DNA of 64,000 nt from Azoarcus sp. CIB (GCF_001190925.1 NZ_CP011072.1:3534001-3598000), one strand, 5' to 3'; numbered from the stretch's first letter, positions 19,210 through 29,519 are shown. The notes: generated by a model not told the origin, from the letters alone. A program made the numbers and translations.

Positions 19210-20532
19210 GGGAGCAGACCTCTCACCGACCCGGTGCAGGCGCGCGTGCGTGCGCCGCAGGCCGAACCAGGTCGCGCCGGCGACGAGTGGCAGCGCCAGC
19301 CCGATCGCCTGGTCAACAGGCACGTCCACGCCCCAGCCCTTCAGCGCCTTCAACGCATACGCAGCGAGCCCGATGCCGTAGTACGAGATCGCGACCACCG
19401 ACAGCCCCTCGACCGCCTGCTGCAACCTCAGTTGCAGCCGCGCGCTGCGACTCAGGCTTTCGAGCACGCTCTGGTTCTGCCGCTCCTGCGCGAGATTGAC
19501 GCGCGTGCGCAGCATGTCGTTGGCGCGGCTCACCTTGTGGGCGAGCGCGTCCTGCCGCGCGGCCACCGACACGCAGCTGTCCATCGCTGGCGCGAGACGC
19601 CGCTCCATGAACTCGCCTATCGTCGGCACGCCCTCGACGCGCTGCTCGCGCAGCTCGCCGATGCGCGCCTGCACGATGCGGTAGTAGGCCTGCGCGGCGC
19701 TGAAGCGATAACCGGTCGCGTGCGACATCGCACGCATGCGCGCATCCAGCCGCGAGATCTCATGCAGCAGCTGCTCGGCATCGCCGTCGATCTCGAGTTC
19801 GCATAGCCGGGTGCCGAAATCGCTGAGATCCTCTTCGATGCCGTCGAGGCGCAGGATGCCCTCGCGCGCGAGCGGCAGCGCGAGCAGCGCCATCATCAGG
19901 TAGGTCTCGATTTCGCAGATGCGCTGCACGAGCCGCCCCATCTGCGCCTCGCGCAGCCCGGTGTCGCGCACCAGGTAGCGTGAGAAGCCGTCCGGGCCGA
20001 CCTGGAAGTCGGTCCAGATCTCGCCCCCGGAGAGCACGCGGCTGCCAACCAGTGGCGGCATCGGAAACAGGCCGTGCAGTCGTTCGTCGGCGAGGTCGAG
20101 CGGCTCGCCCTGCTCCGCATGGATATGCGAAGCGACGACGACCGACGCGCCGAGCGATTCGAGCCAGTCCATCGGCACGTGACGCATCGCCGTCTGCGCA
20201 AAATCCGCGCCGCCGCGCCCAGGCTCGACAAAGGTGAAGGTGGCGAATTCCGTGTGCCGCTCCCACTTGATGCGGAAGTGGCCGAAGTCGTGGAAAAAGT
20301 GCTGCGCGCCGTCCTTGGGGCCGGATACGCCGAAGCGTGCGCACAGGGCCTGCAGCGTCCGCTCATGCCAGTCGCCCCCCCGGCCGCCCCAGCCACCCAC
20401 GCTCCCCTCCTCGCAATGGATCGCGAGGTGAGAGACGCGCGCCGGCGCGCCGATGACCATGAAGGGCCGGGAGTGGATCTCGCTCGCGAGCGCGAGCCGC
20501 TGCGGGTGATTCAGACTGCGGGGAAGATTCAT
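19177..20532 (-). CDS. DUF3422 family membrane-anchored protein
   Basis: The protein (451 aa) belongs to the uncharacterised DUF3422 family of proteobacteria. The N-terminal part is soluble (RLALASEIHSRPFM at the start; HFRIKWERHTEFATFTF in the middle). A long helical, coiled-coil-like region follows (about 210-370), then two hydrophobic segments near the C-terminus (about 385-405, LSVVAISYYGIGLAAYAL, and about 415-435), so it is probably anchored in the inner membrane. Its function is unknown. The C-terminus runs 33 bp into the 3' end of the convergent AraC gene. Confidence 0.88.
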   Translation of the reverse strand: MNLPRSLNHPQRLALASEIHSRPFMVIGAPARVSHLAIHCEEGSVGGWGGRGGDWHERTLQALCARFGVSGPKDGAQHFFHDFGHFRIKWERHTEFATFTFVEPGRGGADFAQTAMRHVPMDWLESLGASVVVASHIHAEQGEPLDLADERLHGLFPMPPLVGSRVLSGGEIWTDFQVGPDGFSRYLVRDTGLREAQMGRLVQRICEIETYLMMALLALPLAREGILRLDGIEEDLSDFGTRLCELEIDGDAEQLLHEISRLDARMRAMSHATGYRFSAAQAYYRIVQARIGELREQRVEGVPTIGEFMERRLAPAMDSCVSVAARQDALAHKVSRANDMLRTRVNLAQERQNQSVLESLSRSARLQLRLQQAVEGLSVVAISYYGIGLAAYALKALKGWGVDVPVDQAIGLALPLVAGATWFGLRRTHARLHRVGERSAPSCSLAVAERH

Positions 20533-20606
20533 CGCGGGATGCCGCGGCGGGCGCGCTACGCGCCGTCCAGTGCGAAGCCGACGGGCTCCGCGCGCCCGCC
20601 AACCGG

Positions 20607-20795
20607 TCAGTTATAGCCGAGCACGACCACCGCAGCGAGGTCGCGGCGCTCCGCCTCGACCTGGGTGTCGTAGTCCTCGCAGCGCGGATCGACGCGGCGC
20701 TTCAACCGGCTCGCGAGCTCGCTACGGATCGTCGCGCCGGCCTCGCCGGTGATGAATCCGAATTCCTTGATGGATGCCTGTTGCTGGGGAATCAT
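20607..20795 (-). CDS. Small hypothetical protein (62 aa)
   Basis: A 62-residue ORF starts at the ATG at 20795 (MIPQQQASIKEFGFI) with GGAGACAG seven bases upstream, a good ribosome site. An upstream in-frame start at 20936 would add 47 residues without family character. The protein is soluble and charged (RSELASRLKRRVDP; EAERRDLAAVVV), with one Cys and no membrane segment. I do not recognise a family. It is placed between DUF3422 (same strand, 74 bp downstream) and a divergent LysR gene, so it may share a promoter with DUF3422 or be the LysR target. Confidence 0.6.
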   Translation of the reverse strand: MIPQQQASIKEFGFITGEAGATIRSELASRLKRRVDPRCEDYDTQVEAERRDLAAVVVLGYN

Positions 20796-20994
20796 TTTGC
20801 TGTCTCCGATTCGGGGGTCTTGAAAAGAAGGAAAACAATCGGCTTTCCCGGAGCGGTGCTCCGCCTTCCCTGTGCGCACCTTGGCGTCGTTTATCGTTAT
20901 TGGGGTGCCGACTGGCCGATGCGAATTCTTGTGCAAGCGCCGGATATGCTCAAACGAAATAAACTACGAAGATCGTGACTCGGAGGAAGTATCC

Positions 20995-21921
20995 ATGCGC
21001 CGGCGCATTCCCAGCATCGAGGCGCTCGTTGCGTTCGAAGCGGCCGCACGCCACCTGAGTTTCACGCGCGCGGCCGACGCGCTGTCGCTCACGCAGAGCG
21101 CGGTATGCAAGCAGATCGCCTCGCTGGAGGACCATCTCGGCGTGCCGCTGTTCAACCGCATCAAGAAGCGCATCTCGCTGACCGAGGCCGGCGCGATCTA
21201 CGCGAAGCGCGTCGCCGAGGATCTCGACCGTCTCGAGCGCCATACGATTTCGCTGATGTCGCACCGCGGCGAGCGCAACGTGCTGGAACTGGCGGTGATT
21301 CCGACTTTCGGTTCGCGCTGGCTGATTCCGCGGCTCACGCAGTTCCACGCGGCCAATCCCGGGATCACCGTGAATCTGACGACGCGTTCGGATCCCTTCG
21401 TCTTCACCGAGACGCCGTTCGATGCCGCCATCCATTTCGGGTCGTCGACGTGGCCCGGCGCCATCTCGCACCCGCTGTTCGGCGAGGAGATGGTGCCGGT
21501 GTGCAGCCCCGCGCTGCTACGCGAACACCCCTGCAGCGAACCGCGTGAGCTCGCGCGACTGCCGCTGCTGCATCAGGTGAATCGCCACGCCGCGTGGCAA
21601 CGCTGGTTCGAGACGGCCGGCGTGAGGGACGTGGATGCGATGAGCGGCCCGCGCTTCGACCTGTTCTCGATGCTCGTGGAAGCCGCCAGTGCGCGTCTGG
21701 GCGTGGCGCTCGTGCCGCGCTTCCTCGCGCTCAGCGAACTGGAATCGGGGCAACTGGTCATCCCGTTCGATCTGCCGCTGCGCTCCGCGATGGGCTACCA
21801 CCTCGTCTATCCCGACCCACCGAGCACGAACCCGGCCCTGCGGCGCTTTACCGACTGGCTGCTGGCCGAGGCGGCGGCCTATCGCGACGACCCGCATCCC
21901 ACCGCGGAACGGGTGGCGTAG
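20995..21921 (+). CDS. LysR-family transcriptional regulator
   Basis: The protein (308 aa) has an N-terminal winged helix (about 1-65: PSIEALVAFEAAARHLSFTR, then SQSAVCKQ-type recognition helix in LTQSAVCKQIASLE) and a periplasmic-binding-like effector domain. The sequence is closest to the GcvA-like LysR subgroup by eye. I chose the ATG at 20995 because of CGGAGGAAGT upstream and because the helix-turn-helix then starts at the usual residue; the longer frame adds 41 unrelated residues. It is divergent from the 62-aa gene across about 200 bp. The effector and targets are unknown. Confidence 0.92.
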   Translation: MRRRIPSIEALVAFEAAARHLSFTRAADALSLTQSAVCKQIASLEDHLGVPLFNRIKKRISLTEAGAIYAKRVAEDLDRLERHTISLMSHRGERNVLELAVIPTFGSRWLIPRLTQFHAANPGITVNLTTRSDPFVFTETPFDAAIHFGSSTWPGAISHPLFGEEMVPVCSPALLREHPCSEPRELARLPLLHQVNRHAAWQRWFETAGVRDVDAMSGPRFDLFSMLVEAASARLGVALVPRFLALSELESGQLVIPFDLPLRSAMGYHLVYPDPPSTNPALRRFTDWLLAEAAAYRDDPHPTAERVA

Positions 21922-21965
21922 CGGCAGGATACCGGGCCCGCCACGGACGGCGGGCCCGGAGTGAC

Positions 21966-23042
21966 TCAAGCGGCCCGCAGTTCGCGGGCCGCGGCGCGCG
22001 GGACCGAGCTGACCGGCACGCTGCCGAACAGGTTCTTCGGATCGGCGAGATCGGGGATCAGCGAGATCTCTTCCTCGACACCCAGCTCGATCGCGAGATC
22101 GCGCATGAAGCGCAGCGCTGAGAAGTCCTCCAGCGCGAAGCCGACCGAATCGAACACCGTCACTTCGTCCGCGGCCACACGACCCGGAAGCTTGCCGGCG
22201 AGCACGCTCCACAGCTCCGTCACTTCGAAGTCCGCCGGCATCTGCTGCATGTCGCCCTCGACGCGCGATTGCGGCTCGAATTCGCAGAACACGCGCCCCA
22301 TGCGCAGCACGTCGGCGTGCAGCTCGGTCTTGCCCGGGCAGTCGCCGCCGACGCCGTTGATATGCATGCCCGGCTCGATCATGTCGGGCGTCAGGATCGT
22401 CGCATTGGTCTTGTCGGCGGTCACGGTGGTGACGATGTCGCAGCCTTTCACGGCTTCCTTGGTACTGGCGAAGCGCTTCGCGGACAGGCCCATGCGCTCG
22501 AGGTTGCGCATCAACTTGTCGGTCGCCGCGGCATCGACGTCGAACAGGTGGAATTCGGTGATGCCCAGCAGGTGATGGAAGGCCAGCGCCTGGAACTCGC
22601 TCTGCGCGCCGTTGCCGATCAGTGCCATGCACTTGCTGTCCTGACGGGCCAGCGCGCGGGCGGCGAGCGCGGAAGTTGCGGCGGTGCGCAGCGCGGTGGT
22701 CAGGGTCAGCTCGCTGACCAGGGTCGGCGCGCCGGTATCGACATCGGCGAGCACGCCGAAGGCCATCACGGTGCTCAGGCCGAAACGATGGTTCTTCGGA
22801 TGGCCATTCACGTACTTGAAGGAGTACAGCGAGTCGTCGGAGATCGGCATCAGCTCGATCACGCCGTCGTCGGAATGGTTGGCGACGCGGGCGGTCTTCT
22901 CGAAATCATTCCAGCGCAGGAAGTCCGCGCGGATGTAGTCGGCCATGCCTCGCAGGCAGGTCGCGAACCCCTTCTCCGCGACGAGCTCGGCGGCACGCTC
23001 GGCGCTCAGGAATCGGGTGGCGATGCGGTTGCTGGTTTTCAT
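21966..23042 (-). CDS. ocd: Ornithine cyclodeaminase
   Basis: The enzyme (358 aa) is of the ornithine cyclodeaminase/mu-crystallin family and converts L-ornithine to L-proline and ammonia using NAD. Visible features are KYVNGHPKNHRFGLSTVMAFGVLAD in the substrate region (positions about 75-99), the Rossmann loop ALIGNGAQSEFQ, and the GVGGDCPGKTEL loop with the Asp proposed as catalytic in this family. The C-terminal part is that of the longer ocd subgroup (about 350 aa). The ATG at 23042 has GAGGACGA upstream; the open frame upstream (33 residues) runs through the promoter. It is divergent from an Lrp/AsnC regulator that probably controls it. Confidence 0.92.
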   Translation of the reverse strand: MKTSNRIATRFLSAERAAELVAEKGFATCLRGMADYIRADFLRWNDFEKTARVANHSDDGVIELMPISDDSLYSFKYVNGHPKNHRFGLSTVMAFGVLADVDTGAPTLVSELTLTTALRTAATSALAARALARQDSKCMALIGNGAQSEFQALAFHHLLGITEFHLFDVDAAATDKLMRNLERMGLSAKRFASTKEAVKGCDIVTTVTADKTNATILTPDMIEPGMHINGVGGDCPGKTELHADVLRMGRVFCEFEPQSRVEGDMQQMPADFEVTELWSVLAGKLPGRVAADEVTVFDSVGFALEDFSALRFMRDLAIELGVEEEISLIPDLADPKNLFGSVPVSSVPRAAARELRAA

Positions 23043-23104
23043 GGTGTCGTCCTCGTTGGTGTCCTGCGATTCTGTGAGGACATGATCGACCAGTTCCGTG
23101 TCAA

Positions 23105-23133
23105 TCAAAATATCAAGAACTGTGCTATTTTGA
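23105..23133. promoter_or_regulatory. Candidate Lrp/AsnC operator between ocd and its regulator
   Basis: A perfect inverted repeat, TCAAAATA (23105-23112) and TATTTTGA (23126-23133), has centres about 21 bp apart, roughly two helical turns. It sits in the A/T-rich divergent promoter region. A nested TATCAA/TTGATA pair (23111-23116, 23130-23135) reinforces it. The position suits feedback control of both genes by the Lrp-type protein. Inference from symmetry and location only. Confidence 0.55.
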
Positions 23134-23178
23134 TAAAACACTGGTTATTTCGATAGACATCGCTGACGAATCGACAAA

Positions 23179-23610
23179 ATGGACACCCTGGACCAGCAAC
23201 TGATCAGCCTGCTGCGCAACGATGCGCGCATGAGCGTCGCGAACCTCGCGCACAAGTTGAAGGTGTCGCGCGGCACCGTCACCAACCGCATCACCAAGCT
23301 CGAGAACGACGGCATTATCGTCGGCTACACGGTCAAGCTCAGGCCCGATTCGCAGCCCAACGAGATCCGCGCGTGGATGAGCATCGTCGTCGCCGGCAAC
23401 GAGACGCGCTCGGTGATCGCGAGCCTGCTCGGCGAACCGGGCGTCGCCGCCCTGCACGACACCAACGGGCGCTGGGACCTGCTCGCGGAATTGCGCGCGG
23501 AGAACCTCACGGAGCTGTCGAACGTACTCGAACGCATCCGGCTGATCCGCAGCATCCAGCACACCGAGACGAGCATCCATCTCGCGAGCTACCGCGGCGA
23601 GAGTTCCTGA
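23179..23610 (+). CDS. Lrp/AsnC-family transcriptional regulator
   Basis: The protein (143 aa) is a standard-length Lrp/AsnC regulator. It has an N-terminal helix-turn-helix (about 1-60: MDTLDQQLISLLRNDARMS, VSRGTVTNRITKLE) and a C-terminal RAM ligand-binding domain (about 65-140). It is divergent from ornithine cyclodeaminase with a 136-bp gap holding the inverted repeat at 23105-23133. Regulation of ocd in response to an amino acid such as ornithine, arginine or proline is likely from context. The A/T-rich upstream segment contrasts with the surrounding GC-rich coding DNA. Confidence 0.93.
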   Translation: MDTLDQQLISLLRNDARMSVANLAHKLKVSRGTVTNRITKLENDGIIVGYTVKLRPDSQPNEIRAWMSIVVAGNETRSVIASLLGEPGVAALHDTNGRWDLLAELRAENLTELSNVLERIRLIRSIQHTETSIHLASYRGESS

Positions 23611-23686
23611 GCATTGAAACCGGCCCCTGCTCGGGGCCCTCCTTGCGATCCGCGGTCAGTGTCGGGAATTCCCTGCCGCACCGACA

Positions 23687-23700
23687 TTTGTCTATACATG
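23687..23700. promoter_or_regulatory. Upstream HutC-like half-palindrome
   Basis: TTTGTCTATACATG shares the TTGTCTATACA core with the hutI promoter operator in opposite orientation (ATTGTATAGACAAT reads ATTGTCTATACAAT on the other strand). It lies about 230 bp upstream of the operator at 23915-23928, in the 341-bp gap between the Lrp regulator and hutI. A second HutC contact allowing looping is possible. The rest of the gap holds no convincing gene. Confidence 0.4.
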
Positions 23701-23890
23701 CCACCTTCAACTCTTCAGCCCGCAAGCAACCGCACCGACGGGCGCAAGAACAGCAGCCCCCTCACTTCTCCGCCGAACCGCAAAGTCAGGCCGATCATCG
23801 CAGAATGCCGGGAAATGCAGGGATTCCTGACCGACACCAAGAGACTCCCGGACGCCTCGAGAACGCTGTCGGGGGTGGCACAAAAACTCC

Positions 23891-23928
23891 TTGACGCCTC
23901 CGTGTCGCGCCTCTATTGTATAGACAAT
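23891..23928 (+). promoter_or_regulatory. hutI promoter with overlapping HutC-like operator
   Basis: The -35 TTGACG (23891-23896) and -10 TATTGT (23914-23919) are 17 bp apart. The near-perfect palindrome ATTGTATAGACAAT (23915-23928, one mismatched pair) overlaps the -10, the position expected for a repressor site. Known HutC sites are short palindromes with TTGTAT-like half sites, and a hutC gene ends this same operon. Confidence 0.65.
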
Positions 23929-23951
23929 TACACAAGCACGGAGACGTCGGA

Positions 23952-25190
23952 GTGCCCACCCCCTACCCCCGCCTGCTCTGGCGGGACGTCACGATCTTCG
24001 ACGGACAACACGAATTGCCCGCCCCGATGGCGGTACTGGTCGAGAGCGGCCGCATCGCGAAGCTGTGCCGGACCGACGCCCTGACCGCCGCCGACACCGA
24101 CGGCGCACGCGACATGGGGTATGGCGGCGTGATCACACCGGGCCTCGTCGACTGCCACACCCACCTCGTATTCGGCGGCAACCGTGCCGACGAATTCGCG
24201 CTGCGCCTCGAAGGCGCGAGCTACGCCGAGATCGCACAGGCCGGCGGCGGCATCCTCAGCACCGTGCGCGCCACCCGCGCAGCCTCCGAGGACGAACTCA
24301 TCGCAACGACCCTGCCCCGGCTCGCCGCCTTGATGGCCGACGGCGTCACCACGGTAGAGATCAAATCCGGCTACGGGCTCACGGTCGCAGACGAGCTGAA
24401 GATGCTGCGCGTCGCGCGCCGTCTCGGTGAGCGCCTGCCCGTGCGCGTCGTCGCGACACTGCTCGGCGCCCACGCACTCCCCCCCGAATACAGCGACGAC
24501 AAGGACGGCTACATCCGCCTCGTGTGCGACGAGATGATCCCGGCCGCCGCAGCCGAGGGCCTCGCCGACGCCGTGGACGTGTTCTGCGAAAGCATCGCCT
24601 TCAGCCCCGCGCAATGCGAGCGCGTCTTCGACGCCGCCGCGCGCCACGGCCTGCGCGTGAAGGCACATGCCGAGCAACTCTCGAACCTCGGCGGCGCCGC
24701 GCTCGCTGCACATCACAGGGCGCTGTCGGCCGATCACATCGAGCACCTGGATGACGGCGGCGTACATGCGATGGCCGAGGCCGGCACCGTCGCAACGCTA
24801 CTGCCCGGCGCCTACCTGACGTTGCGCGAGACGCAATTGCCGCCGGTCGCAGCCCTGCGCCGCCACGGCGTGCCGATCGCGATCGCGACCGACGCCAACC
24901 CCGGCAGCTCACCGCTCTTCATGCCGACGCTGATGCTGAACCTCGCCTGCACGCTGTTCCGCCTGACGCCGCGCGAGGCGCTGGCCGGCATGACGGCAAA
25001 CGGCGCCCGCGCGCTCGGCCTTGCCGACATCGGGCGCATTGCCGAAGGGTTGCGCGCCGACCTGTGCGTGTGGGACATCGCCCGCCCCACCGAGCTCGCC
25101 TATGCAGTACAGCCCGGTCGCTTGCGACAGCGCGTATTCAACGGCGAGATCACGCACGACCGCACACAGGAGGGGCACGATGAACGCTGA
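23952..25190 (+). CDS. hutI: Imidazolonepropionase
   Basis: The enzyme (412 aa from the GTG at 23952) opens the ring of imidazolone propionate to N-formimino-L-glutamate, step three of histidine degradation. It is a metal-dependent amidohydrolase: the HxH ligands are His69 and His71 in [33 protein letters not shown] and [11 protein letters not shown] are further hallmarks. I chose the GTG because GGAG lies eight bases upstream. The open frame begins at a TTG (23916) that lies within the promoter/operator and cannot be the start. It is the first gene of the hut operon and overlaps hutG by 11 bp. Confidence 0.94.
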   Translation: MPTPYPRLLWRDVTIFDGQHELPAPMAVLVESGRIAKLCRTDALTAADTDGARDMGYGGVITPGLVDCHTHLVFGGNRADEFALRLEGASYAEIAQAGGGILSTVRATRAASEDELIATTLPRLAALMADGVTTVEIKSGYGLTVADELKMLRVARRLGERLPVRVVATLLGAHALPPEYSDDKDGYIRLVCDEMIPAAAAEGLADAVDVFCESIAFSPAQCERVFDAAARHGLRVKAHAEQLSNLGGAALAAHHRALSADHIEHLDDGGVHAMAEAGTVATLLPGAYLTLRETQLPPVAALRRHGVPIAIATDANPGSSPLFMPTLMLNLACTLFRLTPREALAGMTANGARALGLADIGRIAEGLRADLCVWDIARPTELAYAVQPGRLRQRVFNGEITHDRTQEGHDER

Positions 25191-26133
25191 CCGCAGCACG
25201 ATGGCAAGCTGGGCCGGCCGCATCGACCCGGAACCCGACAGCCTGCGCTGGCATCAGCTCGTCCGCCCGCTCGACGCCGCCGATACGCCCGGCGTCGCCC
25301 TCATCGGCTTCGCCTGCGACGAAGGGGTGCGGCGCAACAAGGGCCGTCCCGGCGCTATCGCCGCGCCGGCGGCAATCCGCAAGGCCTTGGCAAGCCTCGC
25401 CTGGCACCGCGCAAGCCCTGCGTACGACGCCGGCAATGTCGCCTGCGACGACGGCGATCTCGACGCCGCTCAGGCACGCCTTGCCGCTAACGTCACCACA
25501 CTGCTCGCCGCAGGCCACTTCCCGGTCGTCCTCGGCGGCGGCCACGAAGTCGCCTACGGCAGCTGGCAGGGCCTCGCCGCACATCTTGCCGGCACCGCCG
25601 AAGACACGCCACGCATCGGCATCATCAATTTCGACGCCCACTTCGACCTGCGCGACCCAGCGCACGCGCACTCGTCCGGCACCCCCTTCGCGCAGATCGC
25701 CGACGCCTGCGCCACGCGCGGCTGGCCATTCCGCTACGCCTGTCTCGGCGTGAGCCGCGCCGCCAACACCCGCGCACTATTCCGCCGCGCAGTCGACCTC
25801 GACGTGCTGGTGCGCGAAGACCGCGAGATCACGCCCCTGAGCCTCGACCGCATCGGTGAGCACCTCGACGCTTTCGTCGCCGCCTGCGACCACGTCTACC
25901 TCACCATCGACCTCGACGTCCTGCCCGCCTGCGAGGCCCCCGGCGTCAGCGCCCCGGCCGCGCGCGGCGTGCCGCTCCTGCTGCTCGAACCGCTCGTCGA
26001 GCGCGTGCGTGACAGCGGCAAGCTCAGGCTCGCCGACCTCGCCGAGCTCAACCCCGAATTCGACATCGACCACCGCACCGCCCGCGTCGCCGCGCGCCTG
26101 ATCCACACCCTGACCCTACCCCCCCACCCGTGA
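25180..26133 (+). CDS. hutG: Formimidoylglutamase
   Basis: This ureohydrolase (317 aa) splits N-formimino-L-glutamate to glutamate and formamide, the last hut step. The arginase-family manganese ligands are all present, in [20 protein letters not shown] and TIDLDVLPA. The N-terminus ([22 protein letters not shown]) is typical of HutG rather than of agmatinase. It starts at the ATG at 25180 with AGGAGGGG upstream, overlapping hutI by 11 bp, so translation is coupled. No hutF (deiminase) is present, so the pathway here is the direct formamide-releasing route. Confidence 0.94.
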   Translation: MNADRSTMASWAGRIDPEPDSLRWHQLVRPLDAADTPGVALIGFACDEGVRRNKGRPGAIAAPAAIRKALASLAWHRASPAYDAGNVACDDGDLDAAQARLAANVTTLLAAGHFPVVLGGGHEVAYGSWQGLAAHLAGTAEDTPRIGIINFDAHFDLRDPAHAHSSGTPFAQIADACATRGWPFRYACLGVSRAANTRALFRRAVDLDVLVREDREITPLSLDRIGEHLDAFVAACDHVYLTIDLDVLPACEAPGVSAPAARGVPLLLLEPLVERVRDSGKLRLADLAELNPEFDIDHRTARVAARLIHTLTLPPHP

Positions 26134-26143
26134 GGAGACCGCG

Positions 26144-27835
26144 ATGACCACCCCCGATCCACGCCACGACCCCAGACGCCACATCGCGGCGCCGACCGGC
26201 ACGCAACGCACGTGCAAGAGCTGGCTCACCGAAGCCCCGCTGCGCATGCTGATGAACAATCTCGACGCGACCGTCGCCGAGAACCCCGCCGACCTCGTGG
26301 TTTATGGCGGCATCGGCCGTGCCGCACGCGACTGGCCGTGCTTCGACAAGATCGTCGAAGTCCTGCGCCGCCTCGAGGACAACCAGACCCTGCTGATCCA
26401 GTCCGGCAAGCCCGTCGGCGTGTTCGAGACCCACCGCGACGCCCCGCGCGTGCTGCTCGCGAACTCCAATCTCGTGCCCGCGTGGGCGAACTGGGAGCAC
26501 TTCAACGAACTCGACCGCAAGGGCCTGATGATGTACGGCCAGATGACCGCGGGCTCGTGGATCTACATCGGCTCGCAGGGCATTGTGCAGGGTACCTACG
26601 AAACCTTCGTCGAGGCCGGCCGCCAGCACTACGGCGGCAGCCTCAAGGGCCGCTGGGTGCTCACCGCCGGCCTGGGCGGCATGGGCGGCGCGCAGCCCCT
26701 CGCCGCGACGCTGGCCGGCGCGTGCTCGCTGAACATCGAATGCCAGCAGTCGCGCATCGACTTCCGCCTGCGCACCCGCTACCTCGACGAACAGGCCACC
26801 GACCTCGACGACGCCCTCGCACGCATCGCGCGCCACACCCAGCGCGGTGCGGCCGTGTCGATCGGCCTGTATGCCAACGCCGCCGACATCCTGCCCGAGC
26901 TCGTGCGCCGCGGCGTGCGCCCGGACATGGTCACGGATCAGACCAGCGCGCACGACCCCCTGCACGGCTACCTGCCGATTGGATGGAGCTGGGACGAATA
27001 CGTCGCGCGCGGCAAGACCGAGCCGGAAGCCGTCGTCGTCGCCGCGAAGCATTCGATGGCGGTGCACGTCCGAGCAATGCTCGCCTTCCAGCAGATGGGC
27101 GTCCCAACCTTCGACTATGGCAACAACATCCGCCAGATGGCCCTCGAGGAAGGCGTGGAAAACGCCTTCGACTTCCCCGGCTTCGTCCCCGCCTACATCC
27201 GCCCACTGTTCTGCCAGGGCATCGGCCCCTTCCGCTGGGTCGCACTGTCCGGCGATCCGGAGGACATCTACAAAACCGACGCGAAGGTCAAGGAGCTGAT
27301 CCCGGACAACCCGCACCTGCACCACTGGCTGGACATGGCGCGCGAGCGCATCAGCTTCCAAGGCCTGCCCGCGCGCATCTGCTGGGTCGGCCTGAAAGAC
27401 CGCGCGCGCCTCGGCCAAGCCTTCAACGAGATGGTCGCCAAGGGCGAGCTCAAGGCCCCCATCGTGATCGGCCGCGACCACCTCGACTCCGGTTCGGTCG
27501 CGAGCCCCAATCGCGAGACCGAGAGCATGCTGGACGGCTCGGACGCCGTCTCCGACTGGCCGCTCCTCAACGCCCTGCTCAACACCGCCGGCGGCGCGAC
27601 CTGGGTGTCGCTGCATCATGGCGGGGGCGTCGGCATGGGCTACTCTCAACATGCGGGCGTCGTGATCGTCGCCGACGGCACGCCTGAAGCGCACGCTCGC
27701 CTCGGGCGTGTGCTGCGCAACGACCCAGCCACCGGCGTCATGCGCCATACCGACGCCGGCTACGACATCGCCCGCGACTGCGCCCGCAACAACGGCCTGG
27801 ATCTGCCGATGCTCGACGCCGTGAAAGGAGCCTGA
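26144..27835 (+). CDS. hutU: Urocanate hydratase
   Basis: The enzyme (563 aa, usual length about 555) hydrates urocanate to imidazolone propionate using tightly bound NAD. Characteristic segments are [19 protein letters not shown] near the N-terminus, [18 protein letters not shown] in the NAD-binding part, and [15 protein letters not shown] in the C-terminal third. The catalytic region [20 protein letters not shown] is intact. It starts at the ATG at 26144, 10 bp after hutG, with GAGGAGACC upstream. hutH follows after one base. Confidence 0.96.
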   Translation: MTTPDPRHDPRRHIAAPTGTQRTCKSWLTEAPLRMLMNNLDATVAENPADLVVYGGIGRAARDWPCFDKIVEVLRRLEDNQTLLIQSGKPVGVFETHRDAPRVLLANSNLVPAWANWEHFNELDRKGLMMYGQMTAGSWIYIGSQGIVQGTYETFVEAGRQHYGGSLKGRWVLTAGLGGMGGAQPLAATLAGACSLNIECQQSRIDFRLRTRYLDEQATDLDDALARIARHTQRGAAVSIGLYANAADILPELVRRGVRPDMVTDQTSAHDPLHGYLPIGWSWDEYVARGKTEPEAVVVAAKHSMAVHVRAMLAFQQMGVPTFDYGNNIRQMALEEGVENAFDFPGFVPAYIRPLFCQGIGPFRWVALSGDPEDIYKTDAKVKELIPDNPHLHHWLDMARERISFQGLPARICWVGLKDRARLGQAFNEMVAKGELKAPIVIGRDHLDSGSVASPNRETESMLDGSDAVSDWPLLNALLNTAGGATWVSLHHGGGVGMGYSQHAGVVIVADGTPEAHARLGRVLRNDPATGVMRHTDAGYDIARDCARNNGLDLPMLDAVKGA

Positions 27836-27836
27836 G

Positions 27837-29432
27837 GTGACCGAAATGACCTTCGACCCGAGCATCGAACTCACCCTCGTCCCCGGTGAGCTGACCCTCG
27901 CCCAGTTGCGCCAGGCGTACGAGCAGCCGATCCGCGTGACATTGCCCGAAGCCGCCTCCGCGGCGATCGAGCGCAGCGTCGCCTGCGTGCGCCGCGTCAT
28001 CGACGAGGACCGCACCGCCTACGGCATCAACACCGGCTTCGGCCTCCTCGCGCAGACCCGCATCGCGCACGCGGACCTCGAAATCCTGCAGCGCTCGCTG
28101 GTGCTGTCGCACGCCTGCGGCGTCGGCGAGGCGCTCGACGACGCGACCGTGCGCCTGATCCTGCTGCTCAAGGTGAACAGCCTCGCGCGCGGCTTCTCCG
28201 GCATCCGGCGCAGCGTGATCGACGCCCTGATCGCACTGCTCAATGCCGGCGTGTATCCCGAGATCCCGGCGAAGGGATCGGTCGGCGCCTCCGGCGATCT
28301 CGCCCCGCTCGCTCACATGTCGCTGGTGCTCCTCGGCGAAAGCCGCGCGCGCCATCGCGGCCAATGGCTACCGGCGGTCGAGGCACTCGCGGTCGCCGGC
28401 CTCGACCCGCTCACGCTCGCCGCCAAGGAAGGCCTCGCGCTCCTCAACGGCACCCAGGTCTCCACCGCCTACGCGCTACGCGGCCTCTTCGACGCCGAAG
28501 ACCTGTTTGCCGCCTCCACCGTCTGCGGCAGCCTCACCGTCGAGGCCGCGCTCGGCTCGCGCGTGCCCTTCGACACCCGCATCCATGCCGCGCGCGGGCA
28601 GCGCGGCCAGATCGACGCAGCCGCGGCCTACCGCCACCTGCTCGAGACCACCAGCGAGATCGCCCAATCGCACGTCGCCTGCGGCAAGGTTCAGGATCCC
28701 TACTCGCTGCGCTGCCAGCCACAGGTCATGGGCGCCTGCCTCACGCAGATCCGCCAGGCCGCCGAGGTGCTCGCGGTCGAAGCCAACGCGGTGTCCGACA
28801 ACCCGCTGGTGTTCGCCGACCAGGACGACATCCTCTCCGGCGGCAACTTCCACGCCGAGCCGGTCGCGATGGCCGCCGACAACCTCGCGCTCGCCATCGC
28901 CGAAATCGGCGCGCTCGCCGAGCGGCGCATCTCATTGATGATGGACAAAAACATGTCCCAGCTGCCAGCCTTCCTCGTCGCCAACGGTGGCGTCAATTCC
29001 GGCTTCATGATCGCGCAGGTCACCGCCGCTGCGCTCGCCAGCGACAACAAGGCGCTCGCGCATCCGGCCAGCGTCGACAGCTTGCCGACCTCGGCGAACC
29101 AGGAAGACCACGTCTCGATGGCGCCCAACGCCGGCCGCCGCCTGTGGGCGATGGCCGACAACGTACGCGGCATCCTCGCCGTCGAATGGCTCGCGGCCTG
29201 CCAGGGTCTCGACTTCCGCGACGGACACAAAAGCTCACCGAGGCTCGAGGAAGCCCGCGCCGCTCTGCGCACGCAAGTGTCCTTCTACGACGTCGACCGC
29301 TTCTTCGCCCCGGACATCGCCGCGGCGATCGAACTGCTCGCCGCACGCGCCCTGTCCCCCCTGATGCCAACCGGACTCCTGCCGTCGCAGGCCTCAAACT
29401 CCATACCGCGGATACCAGGCACCGCCGGGTGA
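27837..29432 (+). CDS. hutH: Histidine ammonia-lyase
   Basis: The enzyme (531 aa) removes ammonia from L-histidine to give urocanate, the entry step of the pathway. The MIO cofactor triad Ala151-Ser152-Gly153 lies in [15 protein letters not shown]. The active-site Tyr is in YGINTGFG, and the substrate region holds [11 protein letters not shown] and [15 protein letters not shown]. The start is GTG at 27837 with AAAGGA seven bases upstream; an internal ATG (27846) is possible. It is about 20 residues longer than the Pseudomonas enzyme, with a Ser/Pro/Ile tail. It is tightly linked to hutU. Confidence 0.96.
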   Translation: MTEMTFDPSIELTLVPGELTLAQLRQAYEQPIRVTLPEAASAAIERSVACVRRVIDEDRTAYGINTGFGLLAQTRIAHADLEILQRSLVLSHACGVGEALDDATVRLILLLKVNSLARGFSGIRRSVIDALIALLNAGVYPEIPAKGSVGASGDLAPLAHMSLVLLGESRARHRGQWLPAVEALAVAGLDPLTLAAKEGLALLNGTQVSTAYALRGLFDAEDLFAASTVCGSLTVEAALGSRVPFDTRIHAARGQRGQIDAAAAYRHLLETTSEIAQSHVACGKVQDPYSLRCQPQVMGACLTQIRQAAEVLAVEANAVSDNPLVFADQDDILSGGNFHAEPVAMAADNLALAIAEIGALAERRISLMMDKNMSQLPAFLVANGGVNSGFMIAQVTAAALASDNKALAHPASVDSLPTSANQEDHVSMAPNAGRRLWAMADNVRGILAVEWLAACQGLDFRDGHKSSPRLEEARAALRTQVSFYDVDRFFAPDIAAAIELLAARALSPLMPTGLLPSQASNSIPRIPGTAG

Positions 29433-29519
29433 ACGGTGCCCCGCCCTCTCATCCATATCGCATGCCAGCTGCACCTTGCCGGTTGTATCATGGCGACATC
29501 GCATCAGCCGCAAAAAGGA

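Noticed and set aside
23620-23650. GGCCCC/GGGGCC hairpin after the Lrp regulator as a terminator
   Set aside because: The stem is short and only a weak pyrimidine run follows; not convincing.
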